Made by a program: the position numbers and the translations under genes
In this document: positions 1 through 11,106 of the stretch, one piece after another
How positions within the stretch are numbered: position 1 is the stretch's first letter
Layout: each line of letters begins with the position of its first letter
Notes under the pieces: generated by a model
What the model was told of the DNA's origin: nothing
The model's input: only the letters and a program-made list of their open reading frames with translations
Database searches by the model: none
Assembly: GCA_900596015.1 (NCBI GenBank)
Contig: UVIF01000001.1
Location: forward strand, 204,513 to 268,512
DNA length: 64,000 nt
DNA from: Pseudomonas viridiflava
Lineage (GTDB): Bacteria > Pseudomonadota > Gammaproteobacteria > Pseudomonadales > Pseudomonadaceae
Direction: 5' to 3'

Positions 1-140
1 ATAAAGGGACTTTCACCGCCGGGGGCTCAAATCGGCGCATGATAAAGGAAATCGGAACCCTGAGCATGCACTCGAAGTCCCTGACTGAAAGAACCTGTTT
101 ATCCAGCCCGTGCCGTGCGGGCCTGAAAAGGAGCTGATCC

Positions 141-2891
<2,751 letters not shown>

Positions 2892-2898
2892 GGCACCT

Positions 2899-2983
2899 GT
2901 AGGAGCGGTCAGCGGCCGCGAAAAGGACCCGCGGATGATCTGATATACCGCAGTGCCTGTTCGCGGCCACGGACCGCTCCTAC
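2899..2983. repeat. REPIN (inverted pair of REP sequences)
   Basis: Two REP-type sequences face each other. The left arm starts GTAGGAGCGGTC (2899) and runs into GGCCGCGA. The right arm is TTCGCGGCC with ACCGCTCCTAC, ending at 2983. The arms are near-complementary around a loop of about 37 nt. Such pairs are scattered between genes throughout Pseudomonas genomes. This one lies just after the acnA stop, where it could also act as a transcript 3' end. Confidence 0.8.
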
Positions 2984-3080
2984 GGGAATCGAGGGATTCC
3001 TCCCATTGACGGGCGGGCATCAATCACTTCGCGGCCTGCAGCGCCGTCCGAAACATTCGGTTTCAAATAACTACGTCTGA

Positions 3081-3105
3081 AACTCATTTGGTTCTTGTTC
3101 TCATT
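3081..3105. promoter_or_regulatory. Possible Fur-binding site upstream of the fpv operon
   Basis: The complement of this stretch contains AATGAGAACAAGAACC. It partly matches the Fur 7-1-7 pattern TGATAATnATTATCA (about 9 of 14 positions) and shows the AATGAGAA half common in Pseudomonas iron promoters. It sits about 110 bp before the first gene of an iron-handling operon. Position and operon content support it; the sequence match alone is weak. Confidence 0.35.
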
Positions 3106-3212
3106 CTTGTTTATCCAGTGCAATAGCCGCCATCCAAACCCGTGGCCACCTGTTCGCTTGATCCGGACCTGCTTGCCAGGCGACCGGCTTCGTGAATCGA
3201 GAACGTTTTCCC

Positions 3213-4427
3213 ATGTCCAAGAAATCCCGCTCGAAAATCTGGTTCCTGGTGCACAGCTGGTTGGCCCTGCCGATCTGGTTTTTCGTGCTGATCGTGTGTG
3301 TGACCGGCACCCTGGCCGTGGTGAGCACCGAGATCATGTGGCTGATCAACCCGGAAATGCGCGCCAACAAACCGTCCGACGACGCCCAGCCGTTGAACTA
3401 CGACCAGTTGATGACCGCCATCGAACGCGATCATCCCGAACTGCGGGTCAGCAACCTCATTCACCCCGATGGCGACTACTTTGCCGTCAATGCCAGTGTC
3501 ACCTACCCGGACGGCCGCTCGCCCACGGTCTACGTGAACCCTTACACCGGCGTCCTGCAAGGGGTCAGCCCGGCGTTCGACTTCCCGGCCTTCACCCGCG
3601 CCCTGCACGGCTGGTGGCTGGTCCCGTTCACCAACGGCTTCTCGTGGGGCTGGTACCTGGTATCGTTCCTCGGCCTGCCGCTGCTGGTGTCCTTGATCAC
3701 CGGCCTGGTGGTCTACAAGAAATTCTGGAAAGGCTTTCTCAAGCCGACTTTGCGCCTGAACCAGGGCGCACGGGTGTTCTGGGGCGACTTCCACCGCCTC
3801 AGCGGTATCTGGTCGATCTGGTTCATCGCCGTGATCGCCATCACCGGCGTGTGGTTCCTGATTCGCGCCATCCTCTACGACAACCAGATCAGCATCTCCA
3901 GCTATTCGCCGGTCACCTCGGTGATCGCCCGGGCCGACGTACCACTGGTGGCCGACGGCACGCCGGCACCGATGATCCCGGTAGAACAGGCGATCGCCGT
4001 GGTCAAGCAACAGGTGCCGGGCCTCGATGCCAGCTACGTGTCGCTGCCGCTCAACGCCTACAGCCCGATGGAGGTGGGTGGCCGCAGCTGGTACCCGCTG
4101 ATGTTCCAGACCGCCAGCATCAACCCCTACACCGGACAATTGATCAGCTCGCACCTGCTGGGCGACCGCAATGCACTGGAGTTCGTCACCGAGTCCATGC
4201 GCCCGCTGCACACCGGTGACTTCGGCGGGCTGTGGGTCAAGCTGATCTGGGCCTTCTTCGGCCTGCTGCTGAGCATGATGGTGCTCAGCGGCCTGATGAT
4301 CTGGAGCAAGCGCACCGCCCTGGCCACGGCCCAGGCGTTCAAGCGCGGCGCCCGCCACGAAACTGCGCAGACGCCTGTCGGCAGCCTGCACCCGATTGCC
4401 CACAAGACCGCGGAGCGCAGCCTGTGA
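3213..4427 (+). CDS. fpvG: PepSY-TM family inner-membrane ferrisiderophore reductase, FpvG-like
   Basis: A 404-residue PepSY-associated membrane protein and first gene of the operon. About four membrane spans are visible: residues 9-34, a segment near 140-165 (LVSFLGLPLLVSLITG), one near 195-215 and one near 340-360. Histidines stand at membrane edges (VHSW, ALHGWW, DFHRLSG, PLHTGDFGG), as in reductases of this family. In P. aeruginosa FpvG reduces the iron of ferripyoverdine in the periplasm and is followed by FpvH, J, K, C, D, E and F, the exact order of protein types seen here. I chose the ATG at 3213; a GTG at 3192 would add seven residues. The identification as FpvG rests mainly on the operon order. 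Confidence 0.82.
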   Translation: MSKKSRSKIWFLVHSWLALPIWFFVLIVCVTGTLAVVSTEIMWLINPEMRANKPSDDAQPLNYDQLMTAIERDHPELRVSNLIHPDGDYFAVNASVTYPDGRSPTVYVNPYTGVLQGVSPAFDFPAFTRALHGWWLVPFTNGFSWGWYLVSFLGLPLLVSLITGLVVYKKFWKGFLKPTLRLNQGARVFWGDFHRLSGIWSIWFIAVIAITGVWFLIRAILYDNQISISSYSPVTSVIARADVPLVADGTPAPMIPVEQAIAVVKQQVPGLDASYVSLPLNAYSPMEVGGRSWYPLMFQTASINPYTGQLISSHLLGDRNALEFVTESMRPLHTGDFGGLWVKLIWAFFGLLLSMMVLSGLMIWSKRTALATAQAFKRGARHETAQTPVGSLHPIAHKTAERSL

Positions 4428-4963
4428 GCCGAGTCCTCAGTGCCCCCTCGCCTTCGCCCGTGTCGCGTTTCTGGCGCAAGTGGCGGTTCCACATCAACGT
4501 GCTGCTGGTGTTCATCCCGCTGAGCTTCATGCCGCACTATTTCGCCGAGAACGCCATGGATCGCGGCGACAGCGGCCTGGGCGAGCGCACGGTAGGCGAC
4601 ATCGCTGTCGGGCCGTGGAGCCTGACCTTGGCCGAACGCCGCATCGAAGGCCCGACCGCCGAAAGCGGCCAGGACATCAAGTACTTCAACGCGGCCCTGT
4701 GCAAGACCTGCATCGACCAGGTCAAGGCCACCTACCTGCGCATCGGCAAGCCGCGCAGCCTGAGGGCTGCGGGTGTGATCTTCTTCGGCAGTGGCTACCG
4801 CATGTTCGCCGGGTTGCCGGTGCCGGCCAAAACCGAAGCCGATGCTCAGCTGTGGATCACCATGGAAGGCTGGGACGGCTCGATGCACCAGACCTCCATT
4901 CCATTGAGCCAGGCATCACCCGCGACGGTGGCCTGGCTGAACCGTCAAGGAACCCGACCATGA
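4424..4963 (+). CDS. fpvH: FpvH-like membrane-anchored protein of the fpv operon
   Basis: A 179-residue protein whose GTG start overlaps the fpvG stop (GTGA), so it is translationally coupled. One membrane span lies near residues 22-42 (INVLLVFIPLSFMPHYF), with the rest probably periplasmic. A CxxC pair (LCKTCIDQV) stands near residue 89 and could be a thiol or metal site. I recognise no catalytic domain. The P. aeruginosa counterpart, FpvH, helps FpvG reduce ferripyoverdine; that role is inferred here from position. The longer ORF upstream of 4424 is a frame shadow over fpvG. Confidence 0.75.
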   Translation: MSRVLSAPSPSPVSRFWRKWRFHINVLLVFIPLSFMPHYFAENAMDRGDSGLGERTVGDIAVGPWSLTLAERRIEGPTAESGQDIKYFNAALCKTCIDQVKATYLRIGKPRSLRAAGVIFFGSGYRMFAGLPVPAKTEADAQLWITMEGWDGSMHQTSIPLSQASPATVAWLNRQGTRP

Positions 4964-5295
4964 CCCGCGTTTCATTCATCCGCTGGCCCGCCCTGGCACT
5001 CGGGCTGCTCGCTGCCGCCTGCAGCGGCATGGCCCTGGCGCACAACCCGATGTGCGAATGCAAGCAGATCGACGATCAGCAGATCCGCTGCACCGGCGGA
5101 TTCTCCGATGGCAGCGGCGCGCCGGGGGTGACCCTGGACGTAGTCGGCTATGACGAGAGCATCCTGGTACCCGGCAAGCTGGGCAGCGATTCGACCGTGA
5201 CCTTCAAGCGTCCGGATGCCGAATTCTACGTGCTGTTCGATGCCGGCCCGGGCCATGTGGTCGAGATCGACCAAGCCGACATCGAGGCACCATGA
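4960..5295 (+). CDS. fpvJ: FpvJ-like small periplasmic protein
   Basis: A 111-residue protein starting in an ATGA overlap with fpvH. It has an N-terminal signal or anchor ending LAAACSGMALA, followed by a short mature domain that begins HNPMCECKQID. The mature part therefore opens with a histidine and two closely spaced cysteines, with a third in RCTGGF. This looks like a metal or thiol site, but the sequence does not prove it. Whether the signal is removed, or whether AAAC acts as a lipobox, is unclear. It occupies the FpvJ slot, and its function beyond assisting FpvG is inferred. Confidence 0.72.
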   Translation: MTRVSFIRWPALALGLLAAACSGMALAHNPMCECKQIDDQQIRCTGGFSDGSGAPGVTLDVVGYDESILVPGKLGSDSTVTFKRPDAEFYVLFDAGPGHVVEIDQADIEAP

Positions 5296-5855
5296 GCACG
5301 CCCGTCACGCACATCGTGCGCCCTGCCGGAGCAGGCCATGAAACCCTGTACGTCGGCCTGCTGTGCCTGTTCATCCTGCTGGCAGCGGCCGGCGTCGTGT
5401 CCTGGCACGGGGTCAGCCACGAAGCCGTCGCGGTACCGTCCCATCAGCTCGATGCCAGGCGCGACCTGAGCGCCGCCGAACAGGGCATCTACGCCGACCT
5501 GCGAGTGACCCTCGACGAGGTCCGCCTGCTGGCCGAGGAACAGTCCGATCCGGTCACGCCGGCGCAACTGGCCGACGAGGGCTTCCCACCCTTCGCCCAG
5601 GACGCCAGCTCGGTCAGCCGCGGCAGCCATGGCTGGCAGATGGTCCAGGGTGCCTACCTCGGCCTGAGCCAGGCGCCCGAGGTAGCGGGCTCGTTCCTGC
5701 TGCGCGTGAACGGCCCGGACGCCGATGTCTGGCTCAACCGCGCACCCTCCGCCAGTGCGCCGGCGCAGCTGGATGACCAGTCGCTTGCCGAGACCGGCTG
5801 GCAACAGGTCATCGCCCAGTTCGACACCGGTGTCACCCGCCAGCATCGCCATTGA
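5292..5855 (+). CDS. fpvK: FpvK-like single-pass membrane protein (DUF6162 type)
   Basis: A 187-residue protein starting in an ATGA overlap with fpvJ. One hydrophobic span lies at about residues 18-38 (LYVGLLCLFILLAAAGVV), leaving a periplasmic domain rich in acidic and alanine residues. I recall this architecture as DUF6162, usually found beside metal ABC transporters in Pseudomonas. No catalytic motif is visible. Its position as fourth gene, before the substrate-binding protein, matches FpvK of P. aeruginosa. Confidence 0.72.
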   Translation: MSTPVTHIVRPAGAGHETLYVGLLCLFILLAAAGVVSWHGVSHEAVAVPSHQLDARRDLSAAEQGIYADLRVTLDEVRLLAEEQSDPVTPAQLADEGFPPFAQDASSVSRGSHGWQMVQGAYLGLSQAPEVAGSFLLRVNGPDADVWLNRAPSASAPAQLDDQSLAETGWQQVIAQFDTGVTRQHRH

Positions 5856-5881
5856 ATACGCCCTCTTCACCAGGATTCTTC

Positions 5882-6811
5882 ATGCCCAGATCTATCGCCC
5901 GCCGTCCGTTGCTGCGACTCCTGTCCGTTGCCGTGCTGGGCACCCTGTTCACCAGCACCGCCTGGGCCGCCGACGGCAAGCCGTTGCGTATCGGTATCAC
6001 CTTGCACCCCTACTACAGCTATGTGGCGAACATCGTCGGCGACAAGGCCGAAGTGGTGCCGTTGATCCCGGCCGGGTTCAACCCCCATGCCTACGAGCCG
6101 CGTGCCGACGACATCAAACGCATCGGCAGCCTGGACGTGATCGTGCTCAACGGCGTTGGCCACGACGACTTTGCCGACCGCATGATCGAAGCCAGCGAGA
6201 AACCCGATATCCACGTGATCGAGGCCAATGCCGACGTGCCGCTGCTGGCGGCCACGGGCACGATGGCGCGTGGCGCCGGCAAAGTGGTCAACCCGCACAC
6301 GTTCCTGTCCATCAGCGCCTCTATCGCCCAGGTCAACAACATCGCCCGCGAGCTGGGTAAGCTCGACCCGGACAACGCCAAGTTCTACACCGCCAATGCC
6401 CGGGCCTACGGCAAGCGCCTGCGCACGCTGCGCGCCGACGCCCTGGCCAAGCTGACCCAGGCGCCCAACGCCGAGCTGCGGGTGGCCACTGTGCACGCAG
6501 CCTATGACTACCTGCTGCGCGAGTTCGGCCTGGAAGTGACCGCCGTGGTCGAGCCGGCGCACGGCATCGAGCCCAGCCCCAGCCAGCTGAAGAAGACCAT
6601 CGACCAGTTGCGTGAACTGGACGTCAAGGTGATCTTCTCGGAAATGGATTTCCCGTCCACCTATGTGGAAACCATCCAGCGCGAATCGGGGGTGAAGATG
6701 TACCCCCTCTCGCACATCTCCTACGGCGAGTACAGCGCCGACAAGTACGAGAAGGAAATGGGCGGCAACCTCGACACCGTGGTCCGCGCCATCCAGGAGG
6801 CCGGCGCATGA
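5882..6811 (+). CDS. fpvC: Periplasmic metal-binding protein of an ABC transporter, FpvC-like (ZnuA/TroA family)
   Basis: A 309-residue solute-binding protein with a signal peptide ending STAWAADGK. The cluster-9 metal ligands are all present: H69 in NPHAYEP, H139 in VNPHTFL and H205 in TVHAAYDY, with E254/D256 in FSEMDFP as possible fourth ligand. The zinc-specific His-rich loop of ZnuA is missing. AGGA at 5872-5875 supports the ATG at 5882 over a TTG at 5852. In the FpvC reading it captures iron released from reduced pyoverdine; a zinc or manganese SBP is the alternative if the fpv reading is wrong. Confidence 0.85.
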   Translation: MPRSIARRPLLRLLSVAVLGTLFTSTAWAADGKPLRIGITLHPYYSYVANIVGDKAEVVPLIPAGFNPHAYEPRADDIKRIGSLDVIVLNGVGHDDFADRMIEASEKPDIHVIEANADVPLLAATGTMARGAGKVVNPHTFLSISASIAQVNNIARELGKLDPDNAKFYTANARAYGKRLRTLRADALAKLTQAPNAELRVATVHAAYDYLLREFGLEVTAVVEPAHGIEPSPSQLKKTIDQLRELDVKVIFSEMDFPSTYVETIQRESGVKMYPLSHISYGEYSADKYEKEMGGNLDTVVRAIQEAGA

Positions 6812-7557
6812 CGGCGGCCGAACCGCTCGCGCTGGCCCGCTGCGGGCCTGCCATCGAATTTGCCGAGGTGGGCCTGGTGCTGGGCCGCACGCTGATTCTC
6901 GACCAGGTCTCCTTTCGCGTGGCCAGCGGCAGCGTGCACGCGCTGGTCGGGCCCAATGGCGGTGGCAAGAGCTCGTTGATCAAGACCCTGCTGGGGCAGA
7001 TGCCTCACCGTGGCCAGCTGAGCCTGGAATGGCCGGGCAGTGCCGGAGTGATCGGCTACGTACCGCAGGCACTGGAATTCGACCGCGGCCTGCCGATGAC
7101 GGTCGACGATTTCATGGCTGCCATGTGCCAGCGTCGGCCCGCCTTTCTCGGCCTGTCGAAACGCTATGCCGGGGCCATTGGCGATGCGCTGGAGCGCGTC
7201 GGCATGCAGGACAAGCGCAAGCGGCGCATGGGCGCGCTGTCGGGCGGCGAACGCCAGCGCGTGCTGCTGGCGCAGGGCTTGATCCCGGCGCCGCAGCTGC
7301 TGATCCTCGACGAGCCCATGTCGGCGCTCGACGAAGCCGGCATCCAGGTGTTCGAGCGGCTGTTGCTGGACTGGCAGCAGGCTGGCATTACCGTCATGTG
7401 GATCGAGCACGACCTGGAAGCGGTCAAGCGTCTGGCCGACCACGTCACCGGGCTCAACCGACGCGTGCTGTTCGACGCCAAGCCAGCCGATGCACTGACG
7501 CCAGACCGGCTGTTGACGCTGTTCTCCACCCATCCACGCGCCGGAGGCCTCGCCTGA
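6808..7557 (+). CDS. fpvD: Metal ABC transporter ATP-binding protein, FpvD-like
   Basis: A 249-residue ATPase starting in an ATGA overlap with fpvC. Walker A is GPNGGGKSS (residues 48-56), the signature LSGGERQR lies near residue 145, Walker B is LLILDEP and the switch histidine is in WIEHD. The family is the ZnuC/MntB group of metal importers. It powers the FpvE permease encoded next, and the whole set is tightly coupled. Confidence 0.9.
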   Translation: MTAAEPLALARCGPAIEFAEVGLVLGRTLILDQVSFRVASGSVHALVGPNGGGKSSLIKTLLGQMPHRGQLSLEWPGSAGVIGYVPQALEFDRGLPMTVDDFMAAMCQRRPAFLGLSKRYAGAIGDALERVGMQDKRKRRMGALSGGERQRVLLAQGLIPAPQLLILDEPMSALDEAGIQVFERLLLDWQQAGITVMWIEHDLEAVKRLADHVTGLNRRVLFDAKPADALTPDRLLTLFSTHPRAGGLA

Positions 7558-8456
7558 TGGACTACGAACAGTTCCGCCTGGCCATCCAGGGCCTTGCCTC
7601 GGACGGCTATCTGCCTGCTGCACTGGCCTACGGTTTCGTGGTCAACGCCTTGATCGCCGGGTTGCTGATCGGCCCGGTACTGGGTGGCCTGGGAACGCTG
7701 GTGGTGGTCAAGCGCTTTGCGTTCTTTTCCGAAGCGGTGGGGCATGCCGCGCTGACCGGCGTGGCCATCGGCATTTTGCTCGGCGAACCCTACACCGGCC
7801 CCTATGGCAGCCTGTTCGGCTACTGCCTGTTGTTCGGCATCGTGCTCAATTACCTGCGCAATCGCACTGGCCTGGCGCCGGACACGCTGATCGGCGTGTT
7901 TCTGTCGGTCTCGCTGGCCCTGGGTGCCAGCCTGCTGTTGACCCTGGCCGGCAAGATCAACGTGCACATCCTCGAGAACGTGCTGTTCGGCTCCGTGCTG
8001 ACCGTGAACGGCAACGATCTGCTGGTACTGGCCGTGGTCGGTACCCTGGTTCTGAGCCTGAGCCTGCCGCTGTACAACCGCATCATGCTGGCCAGTTTCA
8101 ATCCGCAGCTGGCCGCCGTGCGCGGGGTGGCGGTGAAAGCCCTGGACTACCTGTTCGTGATTCTGGTGACGCTGATCACCGTGGCAGCGGTGAAGGTCAT
8201 CGGCGCGATCCTGGTCGGTGCGCTACTGGTGATTCCGGCAGCGGCGGCACGGCTGCTGAGCCAATCGCTCAAGGGCTTCTTCTGGATCTCGGTGATCATT
8301 GCCACGGTGAGCACCCTGTGCGGAATCCTGTTGCCGATCCTCTTCGACCTGCCGGTGCCTTCCGGGGCCGCCATCATCCTGGTCGCAGGCCTGGCCTTCG
8401 CTCTCGCCGCCATCGCCCGCGGCACCTTGCCCAGCCTCAAAGGGAACATCGGATAA
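7557..8456 (+). CDS. fpvE: Metal ABC transporter permease, FpvE-like (ZnuB family)
   Basis: A 299-residue permease with about eight membrane spans. Its ATG overlaps the fpvD stop by one base (TGATG). Family features include KRFAFFSEAVGHAALTG near the N-terminus and VIGAILVGALLVIPAAAA near residue 220. It forms the inner-membrane channel for the ion delivered by FpvC. A longer in-frame ORF reaching back to 7029 is only open frame over fpvD. Confidence 0.9.
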   Translation: MDYEQFRLAIQGLASDGYLPAALAYGFVVNALIAGLLIGPVLGGLGTLVVVKRFAFFSEAVGHAALTGVAIGILLGEPYTGPYGSLFGYCLLFGIVLNYLRNRTGLAPDTLIGVFLSVSLALGASLLLTLAGKINVHILENVLFGSVLTVNGNDLLVLAVVGTLVLSLSLPLYNRIMLASFNPQLAAVRGVAVKALDYLFVILVTLITVAAVKVIGAILVGALLVIPAAAARLLSQSLKGFFWISVIIATVSTLCGILLPILFDLPVPSGAAIILVAGLAFALAAIARGTLPSLKGNIG

Positions 8457-9335
8457 ATGCCTACTCTGCGCAAACTGACAGCGGCCCTGGCCCTGTGTGC
8501 GGCGCTCGCCCCTGCGATCCAGGCGGCGGAGCCGGTGAAAGTCCTCGCCAGCCTGCCGATCACCTACGGCCTGGGCCAGCTGCTGCTCAAGGACAGCGGC
8601 GTGCAACTGCAACGCGCGGCCGCTGCCAATCTGCCGGGCTCCCGGCAGAATGCCTATTTCACCGGCCGCGGCTCAGAAGCCCTGGCCGGACTGGCCGGCT
8701 CCGCCGACGCGGTGATCGGGCTGCGTTCGCTATGGCCGGACGATTCCCTGTACCCGCTGGCGCGCCGTAGCAACATTCGCATCGTCGAGATCGACGCGGC
8801 GCGCCCGGTCGACGGGGTGCTGCCTGGTATCGCGGTACAGCCGGGCGTGGGCGGATTGAACAGTCAGCCGTGGCTGTCGAGCAACAACATGGGGCGCATG
8901 GCCGATGTCATGGCTGCCGACCTGGTACGCCTGGCCCCCACCGCCAAACCCCGGATCGACGCCAACCTGGCCGCGCTCAAACAGCAACTGCTCAAGCTCA
9001 GCGCCGACAGCGAGGCGCGCCTGGCAAAGGCGGACAATGTCAGCGTGGTCAGCCTCAGTGATCGCTTCGCCTACCTTGCAGCCGGTCTCAATCTGGACAC
9101 GGTAGCCACCCAGGTGCTCAACGACGAACAGTGGGACACCGCGCAGCTGGAAAGCCTGAGCATGACGCTCAAGGACAACGACGTGGCCCTGGTCATCGAC
9201 CATCGCCAACCGCCTGAAGCGGTCAACGCAGTGATCACTGCCGCAGGCAGCAAGCTGCTGGTGCTGGCCGAGGAAAGCGACGACCCGATCGCCGACCTGC
9301 AGGCTCACATGAGCGCCGTCATCCAGGCCCTTTGA
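8457..9335 (+). CDS. fpvF: Second periplasmic binding protein, FpvF-like, with no canonical metal ligands
   Basis: A 292-residue ZnuA/TroA-fold protein with a signal peptide ending AIQAAEP. Its ATG directly follows the fpvE stop. Against FpvC the three ligand histidines are replaced: PHAY by QNAY (N65), NPHTF by NSQPW (Q137) and TVHAAY by LSDRF (around S201). Only two histidines remain in the mature chain. It therefore probably does not bind a bare metal ion. In P. aeruginosa FpvF binds pyoverdine itself and works with FpvC in a transporter with two binding proteins, which fits this sequence. It shows no sign of decay. Confidence 0.8.
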   Translation: MPTLRKLTAALALCAALAPAIQAAEPVKVLASLPITYGLGQLLLKDSGVQLQRAAAANLPGSRQNAYFTGRGSEALAGLAGSADAVIGLRSLWPDDSLYPLARRSNIRIVEIDAARPVDGVLPGIAVQPGVGGLNSQPWLSSNNMGRMADVMAADLVRLAPTAKPRIDANLAALKQQLLKLSADSEARLAKADNVSVVSLSDRFAYLAAGLNLDTVATQVLNDEQWDTAQLESLSMTLKDNDVALVIDHRQPPEAVNAVITAAGSKLLVLAEESDDPIADLQAHMSAVIQAL

Positions 9336-9349
9336 CCCTTCACTGCCGT

Positions 9350-9377
9350 GAGCAGGCTGCGGTTCTCGGGCCTGCTC
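9350..9377 (+). terminator. Possible stem-loop terminator of the fpv operon
   Basis: GAGCAGGC (9350-9357) pairs with GCCTGCTC (9370-9377) around a 12-nt loop, 14 bp after the fpvF stop. No T-run follows, so termination here is uncertain. Confidence 0.35.
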
Positions 9378-9483
9378 GGCAATCACCTTCAAGCCGCTCC
9401 CCTTCCCTTCGCCGATATCCGATTCAATCTTTTCCCGACCTGGCCGAGAACCTGTCAAAGCCCCACGGAATGAATGGACACTC

Positions 9484-11049
9484 ATGCGTAACAATCAGCC
9501 TATCACTCAGCGCGAACGGACTTTTCCTGCCCAGCAGCGCCTGATTTCTACGACCGACACCCAAGGAATGATCACCTACTGCAATGATGCTTTCGTGGAG
9601 ATCAGCGGGTTCACCCGCGAGCAGCTGATTCGCGCGCCACACAACACCGTGCGCCACCCGGAAGTACCTTCGGCGGTGTTCGAGCACATGTGGGCGACGC
9701 TGCGTCAGGGCCTGCCGTGGATGGGCATCATCAAGAACCGTTGCGAGAACGGCGACTACTACTGGGTCAACGCCTACGTCACCCCGGTGCTTGAGAACAA
9801 GCAGGTGGTGGGTTACGAATCGGTAAGGATCAAGCCGACGGCCGAGCAGATCCGCCGTGCCCAGTCGCTTTACGAACGCTTGAACAACGGCAGATCGGCG
9901 GTACCCGGCCGCGATCGCTGGATGCCGGTGCTGCAGAACTGGCTACCGTTCATTCTGGTCAGCCAGGTCGGCTTCATGATCGGCACCTGGCTGGATACCT
10001 CGTGGGGTTTCGCCCTGGCCGCCGGGCTGTCGCTGCCACTGGGCCTGATGGGCCTGAGCTGGCAGCAGCGCGGTATCAAGCGGCTGCTCAAGCTGGCGGA
10101 CCAGACCACCTCGGATCCGCTCATCGCGCAGATGTACACCGATAGCCGGGGCGCCCAGGCGCGCCTGGAAATGGCCATCCTGAGCCAGGAAGCACGCTTG
10201 AAAACCTGCCTGACCCGCTTGCAGGACACCGCCGAGCACCTGACCGGCCAAGCTCGGCAATCCGATGCCCTCGCGCACCAGAGTTCCCAGGGTCTGGACC
10301 GTCAGCGCCTGGAAACCGAACAGGTGGCCGCTGCGGTGAACCAGATGGCGGCCACTACCCAGGAAGTGGCCAGCCATGTGCAGCGCACTGCCGACGCTAC
10401 CCAGGAAGCCAACCGCCTGACCAGCCGCGGTCGCGACATCGCCGGCGAAACCCGCGAAGCGATTCAGCGCTTGTCGGTGGTCGTCGGGGAAACCGGGCAG
10501 ACCGTCACCCAGCTGGCCAAGGACAGCGACGAAATCGGCGGCGTGGTGGATGTGATCAAAGGCATCGCCGACCAGACCAACCTGCTCGCGCTCAACGCGG
10601 CCATCGAAGCGGCACGCGCCGGCGAAATGGGCCGCGGCTTCGCCGTGGTCGCCGATGAAGTGCGCCAACTGGCGCAACGCACCAGCGAGTCGACCGGGCA
10701 GATCCACGGTCTCATCGCCAAGCTGCAGCAGACCGCCAACAATGCCGTGCAGACCATGGATGCCGGTCACCGTCAGGCCGAGGAAGGCGTGGCCCGCGTG
10801 CTGGAAGCCGACAAAGCATTGATCGGCATCAGCGAGGCAGTCGCCAACATCACCGACATGACCACCCAGATTGCCGCCGCCACCGAAGAGCAAAGTGCAG
10901 TGGCCGAGGAGATCAGCCGCAACATCACCACCATCTCGCACCTAGCCGATGAAACCAGCGAACAGGCGCAGAACTCGGCACTGCTCAGCGAGGAGTTGAC
11001 CAAGACCGCCAACAGCCAGTACTCGCTGGTGGAGCGCTTCAACCGCTGA
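9484..11049 (+). CDS. aer: Aerotaxis / energy-taxis receptor Aer
   Basis: A 521-residue chemoreceptor that reads redox state rather than an external ligand. The N-terminal PAS domain (about 20-110) holds [13 protein letters not shown] and the VRHPEVP stretch typical of FAD-binding Aer PAS. A short hydrophobic membrane segment follows (about 155-190). The C-terminal MCP domain has the hairpin tip [19 protein letters not shown]. There is no periplasmic sensor domain. The length equals the Pseudomonas Aer I know, and acnA-aer linkage is typical, although here the fpv operon lies between them. Signals would pass to CheW/CheA encoded elsewhere. Confidence 0.93.
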   Translation: MRNNQPITQRERTFPAQQRLISTTDTQGMITYCNDAFVEISGFTREQLIRAPHNTVRHPEVPSAVFEHMWATLRQGLPWMGIIKNRCENGDYYWVNAYVTPVLENKQVVGYESVRIKPTAEQIRRAQSLYERLNNGRSAVPGRDRWMPVLQNWLPFILVSQVGFMIGTWLDTSWGFALAAGLSLPLGLMGLSWQQRGIKRLLKLADQTTSDPLIAQMYTDSRGAQARLEMAILSQEARLKTCLTRLQDTAEHLTGQARQSDALAHQSSQGLDRQRLETEQVAAAVNQMAATTQEVASHVQRTADATQEANRLTSRGRDIAGETREAIQRLSVVVGETGQTVTQLAKDSDEIGGVVDVIKGIADQTNLLALNAAIEAARAGEMGRGFAVVADEVRQLAQRTSESTGQIHGLIAKLQQTANNAVQTMDAGHRQAEEGVARVLEADKALIGISEAVANITDMTTQIAAATEEQSAVAEEISRNITTISHLADETSEQAQNSALLSEELTKTANSQYSLVERFNR

Positions 11050-11063
11050 GCGGCCCTCGCCCC

Positions 11064-11091
11064 GGCGGCCAGGCCTGCATGGCTGGCCGCC
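11064..11091. terminator. Hairpin between convergent aer and hydrolase genes
   Basis: GGCGGCCAG (11064-11072) and CTGGCCGCC (11083-11091) form a perfect 9-bp stem with a 10-nt loop in the 57-bp gap between two convergent genes. It lacks a T-run, so it is a probable but unproven bidirectional transcript end. Confidence 0.5.
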
Positions 11092-11106
11092 TGCCGGCCA
11101 TGCGTG

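Noticed and set aside
3192..3212. GTG start adding seven residues to the fpvG-like protein
   Set aside because: The ATG at 3213 starts at the basic MSKKSRSK segment before the first membrane span. Neither site has a strong ribosome-binding sequence, so this is a preference only.
3095..4219. 374-codon open frame on the plus strand overlapping the fpvG-like gene in another frame
   Set aside because: The overlapping frame encodes a clear four-span PepSY protein; this one gives R/P/G-rich sequence with no domain.
8457..9335. Decayed pseudogene copy of the first binding protein
   Set aside because: The frame is intact, the signal peptide is good, length is normal and the operon junction is tight. 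Ligand loss looks like specialisation.
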